Origin: Pseudomonas simiae
GTDB lineage: Bacteria; Pseudomonadota; Gammaproteobacteria; Pseudomonadales; Pseudomonadaceae
Assembly (NCBI RefSeq): GCF_900111895.1
Contig: NZ_FOKB01000010.1
Span: 1-64,000, forward strand
Direction: 5' to 3'
DNA: 64,000 nt
A model generated the notes under the pieces. The model searched no databases and had not been told where the DNA came from. It was given only the letters and a program-made list of their open reading frames with translations. Below are positions 16,798 to 25,700 of this stretch, in pieces (position 1 is the first letter of the stretch; each line of letters starts with the position of its first letter). A program made the translations under genes and the position numbers.

Positions 16798-17961
16798 TCA
16801 GAAACTGCGTGGCAGTTCGAGCAGATGCTCGGCCACGTAGGACAGGATCAGGTTGGTGGAGATCGGTGCCACCTGGTACAGGCGCGTCTCGCGGAACTTG
16901 CGCTCCACGTCGTATTCGCAGGCAAAGCCGAAACCGCCGTGGGTCTGCAGGCAGGCGTTGGCTGCTTCCCAAGACGCCTTGGCCGCCAGGTACTTGGCCA
17001 TGTTCGCGCTCGCGCCAGCCTGCTTGCCGCTGTCGTATTCCTCGCAGGCACGCCAGCGCATCAGGTCCGCGGCTTCGATCTCGATATGCGCTTCGGCAAT
17101 CGGAAACTGCACGCCCTGGTTTTGCCCGATGGGCCGGCCAAACACCACGCGGTCGCGGGCATAGGCGCTGGCCTTTTCGATAAACCAGCGGCCATCACCG
17201 ATGCATTCAGCGGCGATCAAGGTGCGCTCGGCGTTGAGGCCGTCGAGGATGTATTTGAAGCCCTTGCCCTCTTCGCCGATCAGGCTGTCCAGGGGCAATT
17301 CCAGGTTGTCGAAAAACAGCTCGTTGGTTTCATGGTTGACCATATTGGCGATGGGCTGCACGGTCAGGCCGTTGCCGATGGCTTCGCGCAGGTCCACCAG
17401 GAAGATCGACATGCCTTCGGATTTTTTCTTCACCTCGGCCAGTGGCGTGGTGCGCGCCAGCAGGATCATCAGGTCGGAATGCTGCACCCGCGAGATCCAC
17501 ACCTTCTGGCCGTTGATCACGTATTTGTCGCCACGTTTGATCGCCGTGGTCTTGATCTTGGTGGTGTCGGTACCGGTGGTGGGCTCGGTCACCCCCATGG
17601 ATTGCAGGCGCAATTCGCCGCTGGCGAGCTTGGGCAGGTACAAACGTTTCTGCGCTTCACTGCCGTGCCGCAACAGGGTGAACATGTTGTACATCTGGCC
17701 GTGCACGGTGCCGGAGTTGCCGCCACAGCGGTTCACCTCTTCAAGGATCACGGACGCTTCAGCCAGGCCCAGGCCGGAGCCGCCGTATGCTTCAGGAATC
17801 ATCGCCGACAGCCAGCCGGCGTCGGTCAGCGCCTTGACGAAGGCTTCGGGGAAGCCCTTTTCCTCGTCAATCCTGCGCCAGTACGCTGCATCGAATTCCG
17901 CGCACAAGGCGCGCACGCCTTCGCGGATCGCATTGAGTTCTTCATTGTCATTGGGGTTCAT
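16798..17961 (-). CDS. Acyl-CoA dehydrogenase family protein of the itaconate cluster
   Basis: A 387-residue flavin acyl-CoA dehydrogenase with PEAYGGSGLGLAEASVIL, the FAD-binding GVTEPTTGTDTTKIKTTA region, INGQKVWISRVQHSD and the C-terminal QTHGGFGFACEYDVERKFRE segment. It corresponds by position to PA0879. A plausible substrate is methylsuccinyl-CoA or another branched C5 dicarboxylyl-CoA, which would extend the pathway beyond itaconate; this is inference. ATG 17961 was chosen (start MNPNDNEELNAIREGV). The open frame runs on to 18057 but would then overlap the hydratase gene. Confidence 0.87.
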   Translation of the reverse strand: MNPNDNEELNAIREGVRALCAEFDAAYWRRIDEEKGFPEAFVKALTDAGWLSAMIPEAYGGSGLGLAEASVILEEVNRCGGNSGTVHGQMYNMFTLLRHGSEAQKRLYLPKLASGELRLQSMGVTEPTTGTDTTKIKTTAIKRGDKYVINGQKVWISRVQHSDLMILLARTTPLAEVKKKSEGMSIFLVDLREAIGNGLTVQPIANMVNHETNELFFDNLELPLDSLIGEEGKGFKYILDGLNAERTLIAAECIGDGRWFIEKASAYARDRVVFGRPIGQNQGVQFPIAEAHIEIEAADLMRWRACEEYDSGKQAGASANMAKYLAAKASWEAANACLQTHGGFGFACEYDVERKFRETRLYQVAPISTNLILSYVAEHLLELPRSF

Positions 17962-17989
17962 TAACGGCGCTCCGCCTCTTGTTCTTGGA

Positions 17990-18808
17990 TTATTCGAAAT
18001 GCACGCTTGCTTGCTGCGCCAGGCCCTCGACGTTGCCGGCCCACAGCTGTGCCACACCGGCTTCGATCACGCGGCCGCCCACTTCAAACGGCTGCGGCGC
18101 TATCAAAGGGCGCACGCCGCGATAGGTAAAACAACGCAAGGTTGCACCAGGGTTGGCGCGGCAGAACGCGCGCAGGCTCAGGGTGGCAATCAACGGACCA
18201 TGCACCACCAGGCCTGAGTAGCCTTCGGTGCCGGTGACGTAGGGGTAGTCGTAGTGAATGCGGTGACCGTTGAAGGTCACGGCGCTGTAGCGAAACAGCA
18301 GGGTTGGCGTGGGGTCGACGGTTTCAGACCATCCGCCCTGCTCCAGCGCGTCACCACTGCCGGATTTGGGCGGCGTGGGCTCGCGATAGACGATGTCCTG
18401 TTCCTCGCGGATCGCCAGGCGGCCGTCCTGGGAATAGTCGTGGCGCACAGTGACAAACAGCAGCGAGCCGGTGCGACCGGTCTTTTCTTCCACCTGGACG
18501 ATGGTCGACACGCGCGTCGCCGCCTCGCCTGCACGCAGCGCATGCAGGAACTCGATGCGCCCACCGGCCCACATGCGATGACGGTTATCGGCCGGCGGCA
18601 GAAAGCCGCCACGGGCCGGGTGGCCGTCAGTGCCCAGGGCAGTTTCCGGTAGCGGGTCCTGGAAGAAGCACCACTGCCACAGCGGCGGAATGTCCGTCCC
18701 ATCCTCGGGAACGGCCTCGCCGAAGGTGGCGGCGATGCGCTTGAGCAGGTTATGGCTGAGGTGGTCGTGGGCGGTTTCGCTTCGGCCGATCCAATCGGTG
18801 GCGCTCAT
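17990..18808 (-). CDS. ich: Itaconyl-CoA hydratase, FAS1-like/MaoC double-hotdog family
   Basis: A 272-residue protein with an N-terminal FAS1-like dehydratase half (to about residue 140, including WQWCFFQDPLPETALGTDGH and MWAGGRIEF) and a C-terminal MaoC hotdog (FRYSAVTFNGHRIHYDYPYV with the hydratase Asn/His pair, then GLVVHGPLIATL). It resembles mesaconyl-C4-CoA hydratase and fits Ich/RipB, which hydrates itaconyl-CoA to (S)-citramalyl-CoA. First gene of the minus-strand cluster. ATG 18808 is preferred over 18886 because the extension reaches towards the divergent LysR promoter. Confidence 0.85.
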   Translation of the reverse strand: MSATDWIGRSETAHDHLSHNLLKRIAATFGEAVPEDGTDIPPLWQWCFFQDPLPETALGTDGHPARGGFLPPADNRHRMWAGGRIEFLHALRAGEAATRVSTIVQVEEKTGRTGSLLFVTVRHDYSQDGRLAIREEQDIVYREPTPPKSGSGDALEQGGWSETVDPTPTLLFRYSAVTFNGHRIHYDYPYVTGTEGYSGLVVHGPLIATLSLRAFCRANPGATLRCFTYRGVRPLIAPQPFEVGGRVIEAGVAQLWAGNVEGLAQQASVHFE

Positions 18809-18939
18809 CGGGTGCAGGTCCTCGGGCGGTGAGTGTCTGCCCCGGATCATGCAAGCCTGCAGCCGTTCTGAGAATTTGCATTTCAATAAACCGGCGTTCG
18901 GTTATGCTGAACGCCGCCGTCCTGTCCCAGGAGTCACGC
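18809..18939. promoter_or_regulatory. Divergent promoter region between ich and its LysR regulator
   Basis: A 131-base spacer with an A/T-rich core (GAATTTGCATTTCAATAAAC, 18872-18891) containing TTG-N5-CAA at 18876-18886, a plausible LysR-type dyad. GGTTATGCTGAACG downstream (18900-18913) has a -10-like TATGCT for the plus-strand gene. Exact sites are not proven. Confidence 0.45.
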
Positions 18940-19830
18940 ATGCACTTCGATCTGGCCGACCTGCGCATGTTCATCCATATCGCCGAATCCCCCAGCCTGA
19001 CCCAAGGCGCCAAGCGCGCGTTCCTCTCGCCGGCCGCCGCCAGCGCAAGGATCAAAGCCCTCGAAGGCCAGCTCGACACCCGCCTGTTGTACCGCGACAG
19101 CCGTGGCGTGGAGATCACCCCGGCCGGTGAACGCCTGCTGCACCATGCGCGGCTGATCATGCGTCAGGTGGATTACCTCAAAAGCGAATTCACCCAGTAC
19201 GGCGTGGATTCAGCCGGGCATATCCGCATCTTCGCCAACACCACCGCGGTCACCGAATTCTTGCCCGAAGTACTGGCGGGCTTCCTATCAGAACGCCCCG
19301 GCGTGACCGTCGACCTCCAGGAACGCCTGTCCCGAGACATCGTGCGCGGCGTACTCGATGGCACCAGCGACATGGGCATCATCGCCGGGCCGGTGGAAGC
19401 CTCGGGGTTGCAGGTGCTGCATTTCAGCACGGATAAACTGGTGTTGATGGTGCCGGTCGGGCACCCATTGGCGGGGCAAGCGTCAGTGACGCTGGAACAG
19501 ACCCTCGCTTACCAGCACATCGGCCTGCACGAAGGCAGCACCTTGCTGAGCTTCTTGCGCGAGCATGTCGAGCGGCTGGGCAAGCATTTGTCGCTGCGTA
19601 TCCAAGTGTCGAGTTTCGAGGCGATCTGTCGAATGGTCGAAGCCGGTGTGGGCATCGGCATCATTCCAGAGTCGGCCGCCGTGCGTCACAGCCGCACCAT
19701 GCAATTGATCGCAGTGCAATTGGATGAGCCCTGGGCGATTCGCGAGCGCAGCATCCTGGTGCGGGAGCTGGAGGCGTTGCCCGGCACCATTCGTGCGTTG
19801 ATCGCCACGTTGATGCCGCACAGCGCCTAA
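18940..19830 (+). CDS. LysR-type regulator of the itaconate cluster
   Basis: A 296-residue LysR regulator with an N-terminal HTH (MHFDLADLRMFIHIAESPSL, then FLSPAAASARIKALEGQLD) and a periplasmic-binding-protein-like effector domain. Divergent position next to ich matches PA0877 in P. aeruginosa and ItcR-type itaconate-responsive regulators from memory, so it is expected to activate ich-dctM in response to itaconate. ATG 18940 begins the HTH; the open frame upstream to 18829 lies in the spacer. Confidence 0.88.
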   Translation: MHFDLADLRMFIHIAESPSLTQGAKRAFLSPAAASARIKALEGQLDTRLLYRDSRGVEITPAGERLLHHARLIMRQVDYLKSEFTQYGVDSAGHIRIFANTTAVTEFLPEVLAGFLSERPGVTVDLQERLSRDIVRGVLDGTSDMGIIAGPVEASGLQVLHFSTDKLVLMVPVGHPLAGQASVTLEQTLAYQHIGLHEGSTLLSFLREHVERLGKHLSLRIQVSSFEAICRMVEAGVGIGIIPESAAVRHSRTMQLIAVQLDEPWAIRERSILVRELEALPGTIRALIATLMPHSA

Positions 19831-19946
19831 GCCTAACCGCAAGGGCCGTTAACAGTCTTTGACAGTTTCTCGACAAAGCTGCAAAAGACCGGCGAGCGCT
19901 GCGCCCCTAGCATGCGAGCATCCAAATCACCTGTCGGGTGCTCGTC

Positions 19947-21761
19947 ATGCTTCGCACATTGCGCGGTCTTCCGTTGCTCGGTTGCCTGTTGGGCAGTATT
20001 GGCTGCCACGGGCAGTCACCTGCCCCTCCGTCAATTGCGAAGGGTGACTACAGCGCGATCATCCGTTACCTGCAAACCCGGATCCCACGGGACATGGCCC
20101 AGGACAACATCCCGGGCCTGTCGATAGCACTGGTCAACGGCCAGGAATTGATCTGGGCCCGCGGGTTCGGCATGGCCGACAAAGCCAAGGGCCTGCCTGT
20201 CACGCCAAACACTGCATTCCGGGCCGGCGCGATCTCCAAATTGCTCACGGCCAGCGCGGCCCTGCAACTGGTTGAAGAACAGCGACTGACGCTGGATGCC
20301 CCCCTGCAGCAGACCCTGCGCGAGTTCTATGTGCGCTCGCGCTTCCACGCCGACCAGCAGGCCGCCGACCGCGACATCACTTTGCGTCGCCTGCTGAGCC
20401 ATCAGTCCGGCTTGCCCAGTGAACACCTGCGAGACCTGCGCAACAGCTACGCCATGGGGCAGATGCCGATGCGCCTGTCCGGTGTCTGGCTGAGCACACC
20501 GCCCGGCACGCAAGTGGCCTATTCCAACCTGGGTTATGCGCTGGTGGGCGCGGCGATCGAGCGCAGCAGCGGCAAGGAGTTTGAAGCCCAAATGCAACAC
20601 AGCCTGCTCAAGCCGCTGGAGATGGATCGCGCGAGCTTTGTCGGGACCGCTGCCCAAGTAGGCTTTCGCGCCCTGGGCTATCAGGAAGGCGTCGCCAGCA
20701 CCGATGCGCAACTGCGCGACATCGCCGCCGGCGGCTTGTGGGCCAGCCCCAAGGACCTCAGCCATTACGTGCAGATGCTATTTGCCAAGGGCCTCTACAA
20801 GGGCAAGCGGGTAATGGCAAGCCGCTCCATCGATGAAATGTTCACCCAGCAAAACACCGGCAATGCCCTGGACTTCGACTGCCAGATCGGCCTGGCGTGG
20901 TTTTTGGCGCCCTGTGGTGACGCGCCGGTCGGTCCTGGGGTGCGTACCTACCAGCACAGCGGCGGTGGCGATGATTTCGCCGCACAGCTGAGCCTGCTGC
21001 CGGACCATCAATTGGCAGTGATCATCATGGCCAACGACAGCAATGCCGAAGACCTGGTCGCCAGATTGGCCACTGACTCCCTGCGCCTGATGCTTGAAGC
21101 GCAAACCGGCACGCCTGTGTGCGGCGACGACTGCCAGGCACCCCGCCATGGGCTCAAGCTGCGCCAAGTGCCGACAGCCATCGACCGTCAGCGCCTGGCC
21201 GGGTTTTACGCAACCGCCTGGGGCGTCTTCAGGATCAAGGATGATGAGCAGCGGCTGCGCGGCGAACTGGCCGGTTTCAACTTCGAACTGCTGCGTGACG
21301 ATCAGGGCTGGCTGCGCGCGCAGAAGAAACTCTTCGGCTTCTGGCTCAAGGACCTCGGTGAACTGGGCCACGTACAACTCGACGTGATCACCGTGCAAGG
21401 CCGGCAGATGCTCACCGCGCGCAGCCACGGCCAACGCATCCCCATCGGTGAGCGCATCGACCCGCCGCCGCTGCCCATGGCCTGGGCCGACACGGTCGGC
21501 ACCTATCAGGTGCTCAACAGCTTTGAGCCCGACGCGCCATTAAGCGGCATCAGCGTGCGCCTCGAAGAAGGCTTCCTGGTGATTCGCGGCCAACTGCATG
21601 ACGAACCGCTGACCGACTACATCCTGCTGCCCGTCGACAACGCCCACGCCGTACTGGCCGGGACCGGCTATGGCCTGGGCGACACCGTGAGCCGCCAGAT
21701 CAATGGCCTGAGCGCTTCGGGCTACGCCTTCAAACGTACCCATCCACCCTTGAGTTTCTGA
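19947..21761 (+). CDS. Serine beta-lactamase-fold protein lacking the nucleophile serine
   Basis: A 604-residue exported protein, perhaps a lipoprotein (LLGCLLGSIGCHG near the start). Residues about 40-370 form a class C beta-lactamase/DD-peptidase domain. Y192-S-N and the H337-S-G triad are present, but the SxxK motif reads A95-I-S-K: codon GCG at 20229-20231 replaces the catalytic serine (compare GSVSK in ampC of this window). The C-terminal third resembles the extra beta domains of PBP4*/EstB-like proteins. It is therefore either a pseudoenzyme or uses S97. The next gene, a MipA/OmpV porin-like protein, starts 5 bases later, pointing to a joint envelope role. Confidence 0.85.
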   Translation: MLRTLRGLPLLGCLLGSIGCHGQSPAPPSIAKGDYSAIIRYLQTRIPRDMAQDNIPGLSIALVNGQELIWARGFGMADKAKGLPVTPNTAFRAGAISKLLTASAALQLVEEQRLTLDAPLQQTLREFYVRSRFHADQQAADRDITLRRLLSHQSGLPSEHLRDLRNSYAMGQMPMRLSGVWLSTPPGTQVAYSNLGYALVGAAIERSSGKEFEAQMQHSLLKPLEMDRASFVGTAAQVGFRALGYQEGVASTDAQLRDIAAGGLWASPKDLSHYVQMLFAKGLYKGKRVMASRSIDEMFTQQNTGNALDFDCQIGLAWFLAPCGDAPVGPGVRTYQHSGGGDDFAAQLSLLPDHQLAVIIMANDSNAEDLVARLATDSLRLMLEAQTGTPVCGDDCQAPRHGLKLRQVPTAIDRQRLAGFYATAWGVFRIKDDEQRLRGELAGFNFELLRDDQGWLRAQKKLFGFWLKDLGELGHVQLDVITVQGRQMLTARSHGQRIPIGERIDPPPLPMAWADTVGTYQVLNSFEPDAPLSGISVRLEEGFLVIRGQLHDEPLTDYILLPVDNAHAVLAGTGYGLGDTVSRQINGLSASGYAFKRTHPPLSF

Positions 21762-21766
21762 CTGAC

Positions 21767-22570
21767 ATGAAAACCCTGATGAGCCCCAAAAACCTCTGCC
21801 TGTCCATGACTTCCCTGTGTTTACTCGCCGGAGCCAACAGCGCACTGGCCGAGGACTGGACCTACAGCCTCAACGCCGGGGTGGCCAACCTGCCCCGCTA
21901 CAGCGGCAGCGATGAACGCATGACTGCTCCCGTGTTCGGTGGTGCCATCGTCAGCCCTTGGGGGCTTTTTCTCGACACCGACAAAGGCCTGGGCTGGGGT
22001 TACGAAGGCAATGCCTTGAGCTTCAAGGCCTACGTCGGTGCCAGTGCTTCGCGCAAGGACAAAAACACGTCCATGCACCTCGGCGCCAAGCGTCTCAAAG
22101 GCATGGGCGAGATCAAGTCACGCCCGCAACTGGGCGTGAGTGCCAGCTACAACCTGGGCGGCGTGATTGTTGGCGCCACCCTGGAACATGCGCTCAAGGA
22201 AGATGACCACAAGGACAGCGGCAAGGCGTTCACCCATGTAGAACTGAGCCTGGGCACCAACCTGTATGAAGGCCGTTTCGGCTCCCTCGACGCCAGCCTC
22301 AACAGCCATTTCGGGGACCGTGACTACTTGCAGACCTGGTACGGCGTGACCACCGGCCAAGCCGCACGCAGCCGCTTCAAAACCTACAAGGCGGGCGCGG
22401 GCAATATCAGTAATGGCATGAACCTGGTGTGGAGCCTGCCGATCAGCGAGGACACCCAGTTCTCGACCTTGCTGGATGTGCAGTACCTGGCGGATGAAGC
22501 CGGCAAGAGCCCGATCGTAGAGCGTCGGTTGCAGACGTCGGTGATGGGTGTGCTGGAATACAGCTTTTGA
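21767..22570 (+). CDS. MipA/OmpV family outer-membrane protein
   Basis: A 267-residue protein with a signal peptide (about residues 1-28, ending NSALAED) and the MipA/OmpV barrel signature NAGVANLPRYSGSDERMTAP; it ends in the outer-membrane pattern VMGVLEYSF (C-terminal Phe). MipA was named as a scaffold linking the lytic transglycosylase MltA to PBP1B in E. coli. Other members respond to antibiotics or amines. It is translated from an ATG five bases after the upstream gene, so the two almost certainly form an operon. Confidence 0.87.
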   Translation: MKTLMSPKNLCLSMTSLCLLAGANSALAEDWTYSLNAGVANLPRYSGSDERMTAPVFGGAIVSPWGLFLDTDKGLGWGYEGNALSFKAYVGASASRKDKNTSMHLGAKRLKGMGEIKSRPQLGVSASYNLGGVIVGATLEHALKEDDHKDSGKAFTHVELSLGTNLYEGRFGSLDASLNSHFGDRDYLQTWYGVTTGQAARSRFKTYKAGAGNISNGMNLVWSLPISEDTQFSTLLDVQYLADEAGKSPIVERRLQTSVMGVLEYSF

Positions 22571-22722
22571 GGGGGAAGTCGGCATCAACGCTCAACCCCT
22601 GAGGAGTGAAATATCCCCTCACTGAGCAGAGGGGAACCGGAGGCCTGGCACTTGCGACGAATAGTCACTGCTGCATGTGGGAAAACACGCAGTCGCTATC
22701 GTCGTTCTTCTGGAGTTTACTG

Positions 22723-25700
22723 ATGGTCTCATCGACTCAATCCGCTACTGTTTCGGCCGCCACGTACCAGTCCCCACCACCGGATGCACAGCAACCCCCT
22801 TCACCTCAGTCGGCCCCACAAGCACCTGACTGGTTGGAACTCATAAAAAGTACCCCGCGGTATATAGCCGACGCAGAATTGGCGGGAACCTATGCCGCCG
22901 CGCTAACCCGCGCAGCCCAAGACTTGCCCTTACCGGTGACCGGAAGTGAGGCCGTTTACCCTGTGCCTGTCGACTCTACGTTCGGGCAATGGCGAAACCA
23001 CCTCGACAGCCTAGTGGCGGGTGACGATTTCAAGCAGTGGGCCCACGCCAATCGCGTTGACCTATCCCGCCCCCTTCGCATTTTCCCCCCGAGCGACACC
23101 ACGCCCGGTTGGATACAGGCCTACGCCAAGCCCTCGGCATCCGGTGAAGCGGGTGCGCGCGCCAGCATCCTCGCGCTGGGGGCACAGTTCAGCGACGGCC
23201 AAGCGTTGCCTGCCTCGTGGCCATTGATCATGCAGACGTCCAAAACGTTAGCGGCGGGCAACATCTGCGTCTCTGTCCCTTCGCCTGGTCGGTCCGACCC
23301 CGTTACGCATGCCACGCGCCCCGCTGACCTCAAAGACATTGCGGCCTTCTATGGCGAGCAGGTGCCCCATAGCCGTGAAGCGCTCACAGAACGCGCGAAT
23401 GACGTCAAACACGCTAACACCTTTCCCCTGCCTGGTGCGGTGCTCTCACCCGCACAATTTGAACTGCGCTCAGAGACCGCGCTGGAACAGCAGCAGAGGG
23501 AATGGGGCGATGTTCGTAACAACACGCGCCTGTGCCAACTGTTGTCCACGGCAATCACGCCACCCCCCGCCTCTGCCAACGCGACCGACAGCCCTCCCTC
23601 TTTCATTGATTCGCCACACATCTCAGAACAGGCTGCGCAACACGAAAAAACCTTGATTGCGCAAATGCTCGACAGTGACGCGTTCAAGTTAAACGTGGAC
23701 CCCACTTCCTGGTACGTTCAGGATGAGCAGTTGGCACCGGAGGCCAGCGTCAGCCTCAGACGATTCATCACCGACAAGGGGTGGATCGTTCCGCAGACCA
23801 AAGACGACATCAACAACTTGATCAAGTCCATTCAACGCGGGCCCTTGCCTTCCATCCCCCATGGCAATCTCACCGGCGCCTTGAGCTGGGCGGCGGCACT
23901 GACGCTGGATGAAAAAAAGCAGCTCTACAGCCACATACGCTTTAACAACCTCAAGCTACCGGACTTGGGTGCTTCGCACGCCGTGAACAATGAAGGAGGG
24001 GCTTTTACCTACCTGACGAAAAATCGCCATTGGACAGACGCCGAGCTGAACGCCCCACGAGAAATCGTAGATGACCTCCTTCGCTCGCCAAAAGCCCGGA
24101 CGCTGGAAGCTGCCCTACAGCGGAAAATGGGCGTCGCTGGCGATACCGACGGCTCTGACATGACCCTCGCGGCGATCCTGTTGGGGCTGGATGCACCCAC
24201 GGCCCATGATGTGGCGAAGAGAAATGAATGTGCCGGTTTCGACCTCGCGGCCCCATGTTTCTATGGGCAGCCGCTGAGTCACATCAAGCAAGCGTTGATC
24301 CCCCATTTGGCCGAGAGTGGCCGTTGCACGACCAGGATGGCCCCCGTGGCGGCGTTTATGCTGCTATCAAGTGCCGCGCCGGAACTGCTGGTCAAGGACA
24401 TCCCCGCTGACGTGACTTACGGTTCACCGGCGTGGGCCACCCTGAAAGCCACAGTGGCCTACATAGAAGCAAAGAGCCCTGGCAGCAGTTCCCTCATGAG
24501 CTTTGCTGAAGTCGTAAAATTCGCGGCAATCGATCCGGTTGCTACAGAAGACCAAGCGCTATTGAATGCGGCCAAATTAGACATGGTCATCGATTGGGCG
24601 TTAGTGCATGGCGTCCTCTCGCCATCACCTACAGGGCGCTATTCAGACGAGCAGTTGGACACAGCGCAGAAAGCGTTCTCCGAGGTCATGAGCGAGCTGC
24701 AAACAACCCCCGGGGATATCACCGCGAAGGTTCCACTGCTCAAAGACCAGGCACTGGAAGAACTGGGGAAGCGCTATAAGAATGTGCCCTTTGAACTGGC
24801 CGTGCTCACAACGCCCCAGGCGCGGGCGAATAACGTCCTCAACAACGATATATTACATACCAACACGGGCCCTTATTCCCTATTGGACCTTTATCTCTCA
24901 GGCCGAGCGCCAGCCCCGCAGGAGGACAACACATGGTATTCATTGAGAGAACAGGCGCTTCCAGGAACAACCACCGGATTACTTCACCACCTCCCGGATA
25001 TCAAGTCCGTACACCGCCTTGCTGTGGCCAATTATCAGCAACGCAGGGAAAGCGGGCTGGTCACCCTCAGCAAACATCTCATTGCGCAACAACCGATCAG
25101 CGATAGAAAGCAGCTGGAATATGGAAAACTCGAGATTTTCATTGAAGGCACCGTCATCAAACATCGAGTCATCACCAAGTCCGGCGCCGTCAATCTCGAC
25201 CAATCAACGCCGAGTCAAGATCCGAGCAAGCGCGCGTTGATCATCAAGTCAACGCATGAGAACAAAGTAAAATTCTATGAATTTTGCCCGCAACACAACT
25301 ATCTGAAAGCCCGCGATGACCTGGGCAGCGCATTCGTTCCAGGCCCTCAAGGGCCATGGATCAAGGCGCCCACACCTCATCTGGCAGGAGAAAAATTCTC
25401 CAATACAGCCATCACGCCATTTAGCGTCTCGCAGACCGACAGCCATAAGTTACAAGCCATCACGCCGCCGGCAGACGCCAGTGTCCCGGCATCGTATAAC
25501 AGTGCACGCAGTCAGTTTCTGGGGGAGTTGCTCTCCAAGCACACCCTCGGTGATGTCGAGCTTGAACAACTGGTGAATGCCAGCGGCCACACAACGCGAT
25601 TTGACGAAGAAGATGAAGAGTTCGAAAGGAACAGAGAGGTGCTGTTCGCCTCGATGGTTGTCGTGAACCCCATCAGAAACGTGCTCAACGGCGATTGGCT

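Noticed and set aside
22606..22722. GTG-initiated N-terminal extension of the 1352-residue protein
   Set aside because: ATG 22723 has a better placed GGAG site; the extension is short and lacks a signal peptide or domain.
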